Shown piece by piece: positions 8,137 to 16,000 of a DNA stretch of 64,000 nt. The stretch is from an uncultured bacterium (lineage in GTDB: Bacteria > Cyanobacteriota > Vampirovibrionia > Gastranaerophilales > Gastranaerophilaceae). The stretch lies in contig CASDPF010000001.1 in assembly GCA_949282215.1 (NCBI GenBank), forward strand, positions 165,886 through 229,885. The letters are read 5' to 3'. The position numbers were made by a program, and so were the translations under genes. Each line of letters opens with the position of its first letter. Positions within the stretch are counted from its first letter, which is position 1. The notes under the pieces are model-generated. The model ran no database searches, had not been told where the DNA came from, and saw only the letters and a program-made list of their open reading frames with translations.

Positions 8137-9606
8137 ATGAGGAAGTATATTCCTGTGCTATTGGTATTAGGTTTTACTGTTCTACCTTCATTGGCTTGGG
8201 AAATGCCTGATTGGGATTTACCTGATATTAACATTGATATGAGCAAAATTAAAAAGAATATATCTGCTCCTTTTAAGGGTGATGCCAGAGAACAGGAAAT
8301 GAGATATATTCATAATCTTCAAAAACAGGAAGTTAAGGAAAAATATGAGAAAAGAGTCCTTGATAGGAATCCATCAGGCTTTATGACAGTTGAAGAATAT
8401 GAAATGCTTTCTGCTCCCAAAGATAAAACTACTTTAGATATTGAAATTCCTAAAGTAGAAAAAGGTTCTGATATGAAGTATGTTCCCCAGCCCACATACA
8501 AAATAGTAAGATATAATAATCCTCCAGGAAGTCCCGAACTGTCAATAAAACAAAAATTTTATGCTAAAAGGCAACAAAATGAACAGGGAATTACATCTCC
8601 AGACTTTTCAATTCTTGTCTATCCTGCTATCTATTATTATCCATCAAGTGCATCCGTTGCGTGTGATTTATTCGTTATACCACTTGAGAAAAATGAAACT
8701 AATTTGAATAAAATTATGAAGGCAAACGTTATGCATCGCTGGCCCGATGCTATACTTTCTACTGATAAATCAATTTCGGATAATTATTCTTTTAGAACGC
8801 TTACTCCAATTGATTTTTCTACTGACGGTACAAAACTTTTAGTTAAAGAGAAAGTCGGATATTCTAAAGATGGAATATGGCAAACAAATGCTATTGTGTA
8901 TGATTTTACAACTAAAACTTCTTATGATCTGAAAGAATTGAGAGCAGCTATTGTTTATTATTGGAAACAATACAAAGATGTTAATCTTGATGATAAACGA
9001 TGGGATATATATCCTTTAGGATTTGATATTAATGAACCGGACAGGGTAGTTTCTTATGCTTACGCTTACACAGGAGCAGAGCCTGTATTTCTCGGCTCAT
9101 GGAGCATAGACAGTAAAGGTGAACAGACAAGACTTATTTCATTCGATAACAAAGATGTACAAATTAGTATCAATGGCTTTAAAATAGTTCAAGATGGTGT
9201 TGTTCCGCCAGATCAGCTGCAAGTTGAAGAACAGCAAGCTAAACGGTTTGAAAAGGCAGAAGAAAAGCGTAAAAAAGCAGAAGAAAAAGCTGATCTGAAA
9301 GAAATGGAAACTGAATATAAAACAACTATTAAACAAATGAATGCCGATTATAAAAAAGATTTAAAAGAGTACAAATATCAAAATAAAGTAGAAGGTTCTA
9401 CAACTCAAAATGATACAGTTCAAAAATATGAAGAACAAAAGGCTATAAGAGATCAAAAAGAAGCTGAAAAATTAGAAAAGAAAAAACAGCGTGATGCTGA
9501 AAAAGCTCAGCGTAAACTTCAAAAAGAACAGGAAAAAGCGGCTAAGGAGCAAGAAAAACTCCAACAACAGTCAAATTCAACGAATAATAACGATTCTACG
9601 CTGTAG
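8137..9606 (+). CDS. Exported protein with charged C-terminal coiled coil, unknown function
   Basis: I chose ATG 8137 rather than TTG 8128 because GAAGGA at 8119-8125 is correctly spaced only for the ATG. The 489-residue product starts with a signal peptide (RKYIPVLLVLGFTVLPSLAW). A mixed domain to about residue 350 includes SILVYPAIYYYPSSASVA and YSKDGIWQTNAIVYDF, which looks beta-rich. The last 120 residues are almost all Lys, Glu, Gln and Ala and form a long coiled coil. It is in the same operon as the two-component pair, so it could be a sensed or regulated envelope component. No family was recognised. Its end overlaps the convergent HExxH gene by 11 bases. Confidence 0.75.
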   Translation: MRKYIPVLLVLGFTVLPSLAWEMPDWDLPDINIDMSKIKKNISAPFKGDAREQEMRYIHNLQKQEVKEKYEKRVLDRNPSGFMTVEEYEMLSAPKDKTTLDIEIPKVEKGSDMKYVPQPTYKIVRYNNPPGSPELSIKQKFYAKRQQNEQGITSPDFSILVYPAIYYYPSSASVACDLFVIPLEKNETNLNKIMKANVMHRWPDAILSTDKSISDNYSFRTLTPIDFSTDGTKLLVKEKVGYSKDGIWQTNAIVYDFTTKTSYDLKELRAAIVYYWKQYKDVNLDDKRWDIYPLGFDINEPDRVVSYAYAYTGAEPVFLGSWSIDSKGEQTRLISFDNKDVQISINGFKIVQDGVVPPDQLQVEEQQAKRFEKAEEKRKKAEEKADLKEMETEYKTTIKQMNADYKKDLKEYKYQNKVEGSTTQNDTVQKYEEQKAIRDQKEAEKLEKKKQRDAEKAQRKLQKEQEKAAKEQEKLQQQSNSTNNNDSTL

Positions 9607-10882
9607 CCATAAAATTTTTCAATTCTGCTTCACATTCAGCTTTGGTAACTCCTGGCATATAAAGATCAAATGCTTCTTTATTGCCATTTGGTGCTGGTTC
9701 TGAGATTTGTTGCCATGCCCAATCCGCAATTTGATTGTAAGTGTCAAAGTAGTGAGTAACACCTAACTGGTAGTAAGTTACACCATTGTCAAGACCAACG
9801 AATGTTTGTTTGATATAATTCATAGTTTCAGTTGAGAAACCTTCAATCAGTACGTCTGCAATATCATCTTCAAAAGCGTCTGTAGCATAGTAGGTTACAA
9901 ATTCATTGTAAATGTGAGTTGAGTGAATTAATTCATGCCAAAGTGTAGTTGCTAAATTTGTTTTGCAGTAGTTATTATAAGCTTCATCATCTACAAGAAG
10001 ATCTAAATATGTAACAGATGCACCGTTTTGAACAGCTGCTTTTAATTCATCAAGACTCGTATATGTTCTGTCCGGCATAAAATAAGTAGGATTAAGTTTT
10101 ATGTTACGAGATGGGGCATTCAAGTGATATGTATCATAACCAACAAGCTCACCATTGGTATATTGTTGTAAATTAGGTTGGTATGAACCTAGCGTATTAG
10201 AGTTTGTTTGATAATCTTCTTTGTATATTGGTTCACCATTTTCATCGGTACCGATTATTGTATCACCTACAGTGCCGAATCCTACTTCAAAGTCACAATT
10301 TTCAATTGCTTTTCTAATTTCAAGTAGAAAAGACAATTTAACTTCAGAATCTCCAGAATTGTTACCTTGTGCAACACGAACATTATAATTATTTATGTAA
10401 TCATCCAACCATTCAATCATAGTATCAATTGCATCAGAAATAAGTTGTTTTTCTTTTTCATTATTTGCAACAATAGAATTTTTTATAGATGAGGTATCAG
10501 TTGTAGCATTAATTTTTGATTTTGCTGTATACTGAACAAAACCGATAGTTTTAGCTGTTGTAGCTCTAAGAGTTTGATCAAGAGTTGTTATTGTTTGAGA
10601 GTTGAAAACATTAGTATTTTCTTTTAAAACAGCAGAAATCTGGTCTGCTTCGCTTACAATTTTGTCAATTTCAGCTTCCACAGTTCCGTCATACACATCA
10701 GCATCAGTCATAATTCTTTCAACATCCATTAGGGCATTTTTGTTATATCGAGATGTTATGGATAGTAACCAAGCATCCTCGGTTACTACAGAAGTCGAAG
10801 AAGATAGTTCAGAATCTTTTTTTACATTTTCTTCTTGAACTATTGTAGTATTAAATTTTAATGTTGTTGCATCTATTGTCAT
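9596..10882 (-). CDS. Putative zinc metalloprotease-like protein (HELIH motif), no signal peptide
   Basis: The 428-residue protein has HELIH at residues 316-320 followed by STH and, about 30 residues later, a Glu-containing helix (DVLIEGFSTETM). This is the HExxH...E layout of gluzincin or lethal-factor-like metallopeptidases. The N-terminal 290 residues are acidic and helical (DADVYDGTVEAEIDKIVSEA). No signal peptide or membrane segment is visible. It starts 14 bases after the stop of the GLUG-containing MG.ASQARLL gene, so it is in the same transcript, behind the sigma-28-like promoter at 12963-12990. It could be an effector exported with that protein, or a surface protease. Activity is inferred from one motif only. 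Confidence 0.65.
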   Translation of the reverse strand: MTIDATTLKFNTTIVQEENVKKDSELSSSTSVVTEDAWLLSITSRYNKNALMDVERIMTDADVYDGTVEAEIDKIVSEADQISAVLKENTNVFNSQTITTLDQTLRATTAKTIGFVQYTAKSKINATTDTSSIKNSIVANNEKEKQLISDAIDTMIEWLDDYINNYNVRVAQGNNSGDSEVKLSFLLEIRKAIENCDFEVGFGTVGDTIIGTDENGEPIYKEDYQTNSNTLGSYQPNLQQYTNGELVGYDTYHLNAPSRNIKLNPTYFMPDRTYTSLDELKAAVQNGASVTYLDLLVDDEAYNNYCKTNLATTLWHELIHSTHIYNEFVTYYATDAFEDDIADVLIEGFSTETMNYIKQTFVGLDNGVTYYQLGVTHYFDTYNQIADWAWQQISEPAPNGNKEAFDLYMPGVTKAECEAELKNFMATA

Positions 10883-10896
10883 ATTATACCCTATTA

Positions 10897-12927
10897 TTAA
10901 CCGAATGTTTTGAATGATCTTTCTACGTTTTTATCTAATACTGATTTTAGACTTTCTTCTTCTGCAATTAGTGCGTCATACTGAGTATCAATCTTTTTCT
11001 GATCCATTTCATATCTTTTATCTTGTGCTTGAATTGCTTCCATACCTTTTTCATATTCAGCTTCAGCCAAAGCAAGTGCATTATCATCTTGTTTGTCAAC
11101 TATTGCAGTACAGCTGTCTAGTGAAACCAATTCATAATCTGTACCATTTATATTAAATCCTTGAGTTGAATCCTCAGCGGCAGGGGATACAAGTTGATAT
11201 CTCCCGTTTCTGATACCTGTTTCAAGCTCTAATGAAGTTAATCCGCCAAAATCCTTATCTTCAACCAATACATTCTCATAGACAGGTACTTCTTTTTCAA
11301 TTGGTTTTTGTTCATAACCGATTGGAGGTTGAGTTGTATCAGGAGTTTCTTTTGTATCTTCTTTTGCAAGTGCATCTTCTTGTAATTCTGTTAAGTTTAG
11401 TACAGGAAGTTTATTTGCTTGAGATGTTGCCTGTTCTTGGTCTTTATACCCATCTCCGCCTTCCTGAATCCAAACATTAACTTTTGATCCATCAGACAAT
11501 GTTTCTGTTGCTGAAGTACCTAAAACACCCTTGTTAGATGAACCGCTATCATAAGTAGGCGATTTTGAATTACTCCAGTAAAGTACGTTATTGTTATTTC
11601 TGGTATCTAAAGCCATCATATTTGTTACATCTGATTCTAAAACAGGTCCTCTGCAAGCTAAATCTGATGCGTTTATATTTGCTCCTGAAGCATTAGTAAT
11701 TGCACCCATTGCAACACAATTCTTAATTGTTGTTTCGTGAGAATCATCACCGATAAAGTTATTGATTGAATTTGAATAATCCAGTCCTGAGCCTAATTTT
11801 ATATCAACATCTGAATAGCAATTTTTGATTTCACTTTCACCTTTAACAATATTAGTGTTAGCACCAATGAAACCTCCAATAAAACCAAAACTGTCGTCTG
11901 CATTTGGAACATTGATTTGACCGGTTACACTTGAATTGCTAACGTTACCATTACTTAAGCCTACAAGACCACCAACCGATGCTCTTTCCGGCACATATCC
12001 CATAGCATAAGTAGTGTCAGGTTTTAAATTGCATGTAATATTTACATTTGTAGCATTACAGTTTTCTATAGACGCTCCATCAGCCAAATAGTTTGAAAGT
12101 GCACCTAAGGCATCTCTTTCAGCAGTTACGTTAGCACCTTCAAGATTAATATTCTTCGCAACACCGTATAATGAATCAAAGAAGCCAGAATCACCATTTA
12201 AGCCTTGTATAGTTTCACCATTACCATCAAAAATACCTTTGAATGCAGGAATACCATGCCAGTTATACCCGCTCAAATCAATTACTTCTCCGTCATCTAA
12301 ATCTAATACGTAGTTTTGAGAAGTAGCATCAGGATTTTTGCCCATCTGATCAATAATTGCATCAAATCCTGCCTGTGATCTTATTGAAATTGCATTAACT
12401 TCTTTTTCCTGACCATCAATAACCGTAGTATAAGATACCGTTTTTAAATCATCTTCACCAAGACCGGTTGCTGCTACAATACTATTCATAGCATCTAAAC
12501 TTTCCGGCCCGTATGCAGGAATCGAATTACTAGGATCTCTAAATGTGTCTGTTTCTGTTTTTGTAGGATAAATTGGTTTTGTCAAATCATCTTCATAACC
12601 TACAATTACAGTTTCTGTTTTTCCTGTATCAACTTTTTCGTAAGTATAACCAAGAATTTTGCTTCCATCATATACAAACAAGTTTTGGGCTTTTAAATTT
12701 TCCAAAGTAATTAGTTCACATTTAGTAGATGCACCATCAACAGTGAAGATATTTGGATTTATGTAAAGTCTGCTATTTGACAAAGCACGAGTATATTTTT
12801 CTTGAATTCTTTCAGAATCCATTGAAAGTCTAATCTTAGCATCTGAAACATTTTGACCTTGTAAAGACAAATTGTTTAGTTGTGCTGTGATGTACAATAA
12901 TCTTGCTTGTGTTGCTGACATTCCCAT
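10897..12927 (-). CDS. MG.ASQARLL-family protein with central GLUG-type repeats
   Basis: The 676-residue protein shares both ends with the 665-residue protein at 43481. The N-terminus is MGMSATQARLL followed by a helical segment; the C-terminus is LAEAEYEKGMEAIQAQDKRY and, after a further helix, DKNVERSFKTFG. Both ends look like coiled coils, as in filament-forming or axial proteins. The centre (about 200-440) has GLUG-type beta-helix repeats such as GGLVGLSNGNVSNSSVTG and GGFIGANTN, seen in adhesins. There is no classical signal peptide. A sigma-28-like promoter lies about 35 bases upstream and the HExxH gene follows in the operon. I infer an exported surface or filament protein with an exchangeable middle; function is unknown. 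Confidence 0.75.
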   Translation of the reverse strand: MGMSATQARLLYITAQLNNLSLQGQNVSDAKIRLSMDSERIQEKYTRALSNSRLYINPNIFTVDGASTKCELITLENLKAQNLFVYDGSKILGYTYEKVDTGKTETVIVGYEDDLTKPIYPTKTETDTFRDPSNSIPAYGPESLDAMNSIVAATGLGEDDLKTVSYTTVIDGQEKEVNAISIRSQAGFDAIIDQMGKNPDATSQNYVLDLDDGEVIDLSGYNWHGIPAFKGIFDGNGETIQGLNGDSGFFDSLYGVAKNINLEGANVTAERDALGALSNYLADGASIENCNATNVNITCNLKPDTTYAMGYVPERASVGGLVGLSNGNVSNSSVTGQINVPNADDSFGFIGGFIGANTNIVKGESEIKNCYSDVDIKLGSGLDYSNSINNFIGDDSHETTIKNCVAMGAITNASGANINASDLACRGPVLESDVTNMMALDTRNNNNVLYWSNSKSPTYDSGSSNKGVLGTSATETLSDGSKVNVWIQEGGDGYKDQEQATSQANKLPVLNLTELQEDALAKEDTKETPDTTQPPIGYEQKPIEKEVPVYENVLVEDKDFGGLTSLELETGIRNGRYQLVSPAAEDSTQGFNINGTDYELVSLDSCTAIVDKQDDNALALAEAEYEKGMEAIQAQDKRYEMDQKKIDTQYDALIAEEESLKSVLDKNVERSFKTFG

Positions 12928-12962
12928 ATCATGTTCCCTTTATATTAATTTCCTTAATTGGA

Positions 12963-12990
12963 ATGTCGGCATATTTTAGTTTATACTTTA
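12963..12990 (-). promoter_or_regulatory. Sigma-28/FliA-like promoter for the 10897-12927 operon
   Basis: On the minus strand TAAA (12990-12987), 16 bases, then GCCGACAT (12970-12963). The Escherichia coli FliA consensus is TAAA-N15-GCCGATAA. The same TAAA-N16-GCCGA arrangement is found before the paralogous gene at 43481 and at the right edge of the window. Confidence 0.6.
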
Positions 12991-13018
12991 ATAAATAAGG
13001 ATTTTTATTACAAATTTG

Positions 13019-13273
13019 TTACAATTCTGCATCTATTAATTTTAGCTTATCATTATGCGAAAGATGTTTAATTCGAAATTCTTCTTTCATAGCTTCTGAT
13101 TTTGTTGCAAATTCTTTTTGGTATACAACTTTAACCGGTCTATGAGCACGTGTGTATTTTGCACCTTTTCCTTCAATGTGTGCTTTAAATCTTTTTTCAA
13201 CATCATCTGTATAACCACAATAAAATGAATTATTTTCAGTTAGCAAAATATAAGTATAATATTTTTTTTCCAT
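13019..13273 (-). CDS. GIY-YIG domain protein (UPF0213/YhbQ type)
   Basis: Starting at ATG 13273 gives 84 residues (MEKKYYTYILL...). The longer frame to 13312 would run through the terminator of the upstream gene and lacks a ribosome site. The protein is a stand-alone GIY-YIG fold: YTYIL and FYCGYTDDVEKRF carry the two Tyr and Gly positions and the catalytic Arg, and a C-terminal Glu (AMKEEFRIK) would bind the metal. Members are small nucleases of the UvrC/intron-endonuclease superfamily, thought to act in DNA repair. It is a single gene with no operon partner. The ribosome site is weak. Confidence 0.85.
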   Translation of the reverse strand: MEKKYYTYILLTENNSFYCGYTDDVEKRFKAHIEGKGAKYTRAHRPVKVVYQKEFATKSEAMKEEFRIKHLSHNDKLKLIDAEL

Positions 13274-13290
13274 AATATTTAAAATACAAT

Positions 13291-13318
13291 AAAAAAGGCG
13301 GTTTGAAATCAACCGCCT
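13291..13318 (-). terminator. Rho-independent terminator after the Gly/Cys-rich gene
   Basis: On the minus strand the stem AGGCGGTT / AACCGCCT with loop GATTTC is followed by TTTTTT. It lies 42 bases after the stop of the 13360-13719 gene. Confidence 0.85.
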
Positions 13319-13359
13319 ATATTAATCCATTTTCTTTTATTTCTTTACATCAAACCTTA

Positions 13360-13719
13360 TTATACGAACGAGGAGAATCCGCCGCCGGATGAGCATGAAG
13401 ATGCACATCCTCCTGAAAAACCTGCAGATGCTCCGCCGCTAAATCCGCAATCACCGCCGCCAATTGTAGATACAGCACTTGAAAAGCTTGCTAAAAATCC
13501 TGTACACGCAACTGTTGTGCCTTCTGATGAAGAATAATTAGAATAATCAATTGATGGTGCAAAAGGATTCGAAGATGTAAAAGTATCATATTGCGGTATT
13601 GAAATTAAACTCTTTTCTGTATTAAAAGCCAATGAACCTGCTGTTTCTACTGATTCAACAGGACGTTGATTAATTCCTGTATTAAGATTGTTAGAAGATT
13701 TAGCATTAATCGAATTCAT
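13360..13719 (-). CDS. Small protein with Gly/Ser/Cys-rich C-terminus, unknown
   Basis: The 119-residue product has a clear ribosome site (GAGGAG, seven bases before ATG) and its own terminator, so it is a real, separately transcribed gene. The first 70 residues are polar and low in complexity (Ser, Asn, Thr). The last 50 are rich in Gly, Ser and Cys: VACTG, GGGDCGFSGG, GGCASSCSSGGG. The four Cys could be cross-linked, bind metal or be modified. No modification enzyme is adjacent, so a peptide natural product precursor is only one possibility; a surface or spore-coat-like protein is another. I do not recognise a family. Confidence 0.6.
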   Translation of the reverse strand: MNSINAKSSNNLNTGINQRPVESVETAGSLAFNTEKSLISIPQYDTFTSSNPFAPSIDYSNYSSSEGTTVACTGFLASFSSAVSTIGGGDCGFSGGASAGFSGGCASSCSSGGGFSSFV

Positions 13720-13817
13720 ATTTTACTCCTCAATATCTAATTAACATTCTCGTGACATATATATAAAAAAAATTTATTAATTACGATTTCAGCATGCCCT
13801 TTTTCTCTTAACATTCC

Positions 13818-13920
13818 TTTACATAAATAGCAAAAAATAATATTATAAGTTTTATACAAGTTATCGGAAACACGATTTTATATATTAATGAAGACCTTTA
13901 AAGAAATTTAGAGGTCTTTT
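13818..13920 (+). ncRNA. Candidate small RNA or attenuator: promoter plus orphan terminator
   Basis: TTTACA (13818-13823), 17 bases and TATTAT (13841-13846) form a good sigma-70 promoter. The hairpin AAGACCT ... AGGTCTT followed by TTTT lies at 13891-13920. No coding frame lies between them. The RNA would be about 70 nt. Because the next gene starts at 14028, this could alternatively be a leader with an attenuator. Confidence 0.45.
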
Positions 13921-14027
13921 GCTATTAAATATAAATCTATAGATCTATAAAATTTAGACTAATGATTGATGAATTCCTATAAGAAAACATATATTCTTGT
14001 TATGTGAAGATTAGGGAAATAGGAATC

Positions 14028-14675
14028 ATGAAAAAGCTAATTTTAATAGTATCAATATTTTTCTTGGCTACTACAATGGCATTAGCAGGAGATAATTTTT
14101 TAAACGCAGTTATTTTAGAGGATACAGATAGCGGATATAATATAATATTACGTTCAGATGCTCTTGCAACTGTAAAAAGGAATTCAGAAGGAGAAAATAA
14201 GCTTACACTTGAGCTAAAAGGGATTTCTGCCGCATCAAATCTTAGCACTTTATATAAGAATACATCTAATGCGAACAGCGTAATTGTTGAAAATACAGGT
14301 TCAAATTCCGTTAAAATTCATGTGAACGCAGAAAACATAGCAAATTCAAATATAATATTTGATACACCAGCATCATCACCTGTAGTTGTAACGGATAGTA
14401 TTTCACGTAACACACTTTTATGGAGTATTCTGGCTTTTATTGCTCTAAGTGCAATATTCTTTATGAGCAAAAATATTAAAGATGATCCACATGAAGATGT
14501 TGCCGAAGCCATCCAAAAAAGCATGAGAGATAGAGAAATTGAAATTTATAAAAATTATAGGAAAGAACTTTTAACAATACCTAGTATAGACTATAAAATC
14601 AAAAATCCTAGAGTTAAAGAAGCAATAAGACGTGCTGATACAATAAGACATTTACAGAGAGTAGTTAATAAATAA
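14028..14675 (+). CDS. Exported protein with C-terminal membrane anchor, unknown
   Basis: ATG 14028 gives 215 residues beginning with a classical signal peptide (MKKLILIVSIFFLATTMALA, cleavage before GDN). GTG 14004 would add eight residues ahead of a good signal. Residues 20-110 alternate in a beta-type pattern (VKIHVNAENI, LTLELKGI) similar in flavour to AMIN domains that bind the cell wall, but this is weak. A membrane helix at about 128-145 (LLWSILAFIALSAIFFM) is followed by a basic cytoplasmic tail of about 65 residues. The next two genes (a 63-residue membrane protein and an SPFH protein) follow in the same direction at 22 bases, so the three may form an envelope operon. Confidence 0.7.
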   Translation: MKKLILIVSIFFLATTMALAGDNFLNAVILEDTDSGYNIILRSDALATVKRNSEGENKLTLELKGISAASNLSTLYKNTSNANSVIVENTGSNSVKIHVNAENIANSNIIFDTPASSPVVVTDSISRNTLLWSILAFIALSAIFFMSKNIKDDPHEDVAEAIQKSMRDREIEIYKNYRKELLTIPSIDYKIKNPRVKEAIRRADTIRHLQRVVNK

Positions 14676-14697
14676 GGAAGTAAAAGAGAGATAAAAT

Positions 14698-14889
14698 ATG
14701 GCAATCAGAGTATTATTTTTACTGTTATCACTTGTAATTATTACAAATATTGTAATTATAGTTTGCAGTTATTTATTCAATGTTAACTTATACCAAAAAC
14801 ACGGCAAAGCAATTCTTAGCGGATTTGGTATATTAGCAGTCCTAATTGTTGTTGTATATGTAATACTTGCAGTTCTCGGATTAGTTTAG
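14698..14889 (+). CDS. Small two-helix membrane protein, unknown
   Basis: The 63-residue product is almost entirely hydrophobic, with helices at about 4-24 (VLFLLLSLVIITNIVIIVCSY) and 40-62 separated by a short loop with KHGK. It lies 22 bases after the upstream gene and 22 before the SPFH gene, all on one strand, which supports a real operon member. No family recognised. Confidence 0.6.
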   Translation: MAIRVLFLLLSLVIITNIVIIVCSYLFNVNLYQKHGKAILSGFGILAVLIVVVYVILAVLGLV

Positions 14890-14911
14890 CTTTTAAATAA
14901 AGGAATTATAT

Positions 14912-15919
14912 ATGAATTCGGATATTGTATTTATAGGTATTTTTATATCATTTTTTGTCATTACTATTTTAATAGATTCCCTTAAAAAACTGTGGGAAAA
15001 GAAAAAGAGCCGCAGGAGAAAGAAAAGAATCAAAAAAGAAATTAATATTAATGAAATTGAACAACAATTTAACTACATACCAACAATAAGAAATTATATA
15101 AAAGAGAGGGTTAATTTTATGGAAGGAAAAAATTTAGCAACACCGGTTATGGTAACAGTACTTTTGATAGTATTTATCATAATTTGCAATCCTATTGCGA
15201 TTGTAGGAGTCGGCGAAAGAGGTGTAAAAGTGACTCTTGGCCAAGTTTCACCTCAAAGTTATACTGAAGGTATTCATCTTATTACTCCATTTATTTCAAA
15301 AATTAAAAACATGGATGTAAAGACTCAAAAGTCTTATATTGAGACTGATTTATACACCAAAGATATCCAGCAGGCAAAAATATCTTATGTAATAAATTAT
15401 AATCTCCAGCCACAAAACGCTCATAAAATGTATAGAGAAGTCGGTACCGGCTATGTTGATAATATTTTAATGCCAGTAGTCGAAGGTACAATCAAAGATG
15501 TAATCGGGAGATGGAATGCACAGGATTTGGTTGCAAACAGAGAAACTGCTACTGTAGATATTTTGAAAAAACTGCAAAAGCAACTTGAACCAAGATATAT
15601 TAACGTTACAGGGTTTCAAATTACAGATATAAATTACTCAGGAGGTTTTGAACGAGCAATTGAAAGCAAAGTTACAGCAGAGCAAGAAGCATTAAAAGCT
15701 AAAAACAGAACAGTCCAAATTCAAGAAGAAGCTAAACAAAAAATTATTTCAGCAGAAGCTGAAGCAAAATCTATGGCAATCAGAGCAAATGCACTTACCC
15801 AAAACAAAGCTCTTGTTGAATATGAAGCTGTTCAAAAATGGGATGGACATCTCCCTCAATATATGATGGGCAACACTGTACCATTTTTGAATATGTCAAC
15901 AGGAAATTTTAAGAGATAG
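14912..15919 (+). CDS. SPFH/prohibitin-family membrane protein
   Basis: The 335-residue protein has an N-terminal hydrophobic segment (about 5-22), a very basic patch (KKKSRRRKKRIKK), a second membrane helix at about 78-98 (VMVTVLLIVFIIICNPIAIVG) and then a band-7 domain (GERGVKVTLGQVSPQSYTEG...). A long Ala/Glu-rich helix follows (TAEQEALKAKNRTVQIQEEA), as in prohibitins. These proteins oligomerise at the membrane and scaffold proteases or lipid microdomains. The two-helix N-terminus is longer than usual; an internal ATG before MEGKNLATP would give a standard prohibitin length, but AAGGA supports the upstream start. A terminator follows. Confidence 0.88.
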   Translation: MNSDIVFIGIFISFFVITILIDSLKKLWEKKKSRRRKKRIKKEININEIEQQFNYIPTIRNYIKERVNFMEGKNLATPVMVTVLLIVFIIICNPIAIVGVGERGVKVTLGQVSPQSYTEGIHLITPFISKIKNMDVKTQKSYIETDLYTKDIQQAKISYVINYNLQPQNAHKMYREVGTGYVDNILMPVVEGTIKDVIGRWNAQDLVANRETATVDILKKLQKQLEPRYINVTGFQITDINYSGGFERAIESKVTAEQEALKAKNRTVQIQEEAKQKIISAEAEAKSMAIRANALTQNKALVEYEAVQKWDGHLPQYMMGNTVPFLNMSTGNFKR

Positions 15920-15949
15920 ATAATTTAACCTAAATAATAATCCTTGATC

Positions 15950-15978
15950 ATCCGCTTCATAATGAAGCGGATTTTTTT
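15950..15978 (+). terminator. Rho-independent terminator after the SPFH gene
   Basis: Stem ATCCGCTTCAT / ATGAAGCGGAT followed by seven T residues. Confidence 0.9.
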
Positions 15979-16000
15979 ATATATAAAGAAAAATAAAAAA

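Noticed and set aside
10897..12927. Flagellin or hook protein
   Set aside because: The helical ends and promoter resemble the flagellar plan, but no flagellin or FlgE/FlgK signature residues are present and no flagellar gene lies in the window.
13274..13312. Longer N-terminus for the GIY-YIG protein
   Set aside because: It would run through the upstream gene's terminator hairpin and has no ribosome site; MEKKYYTY fits the family start.
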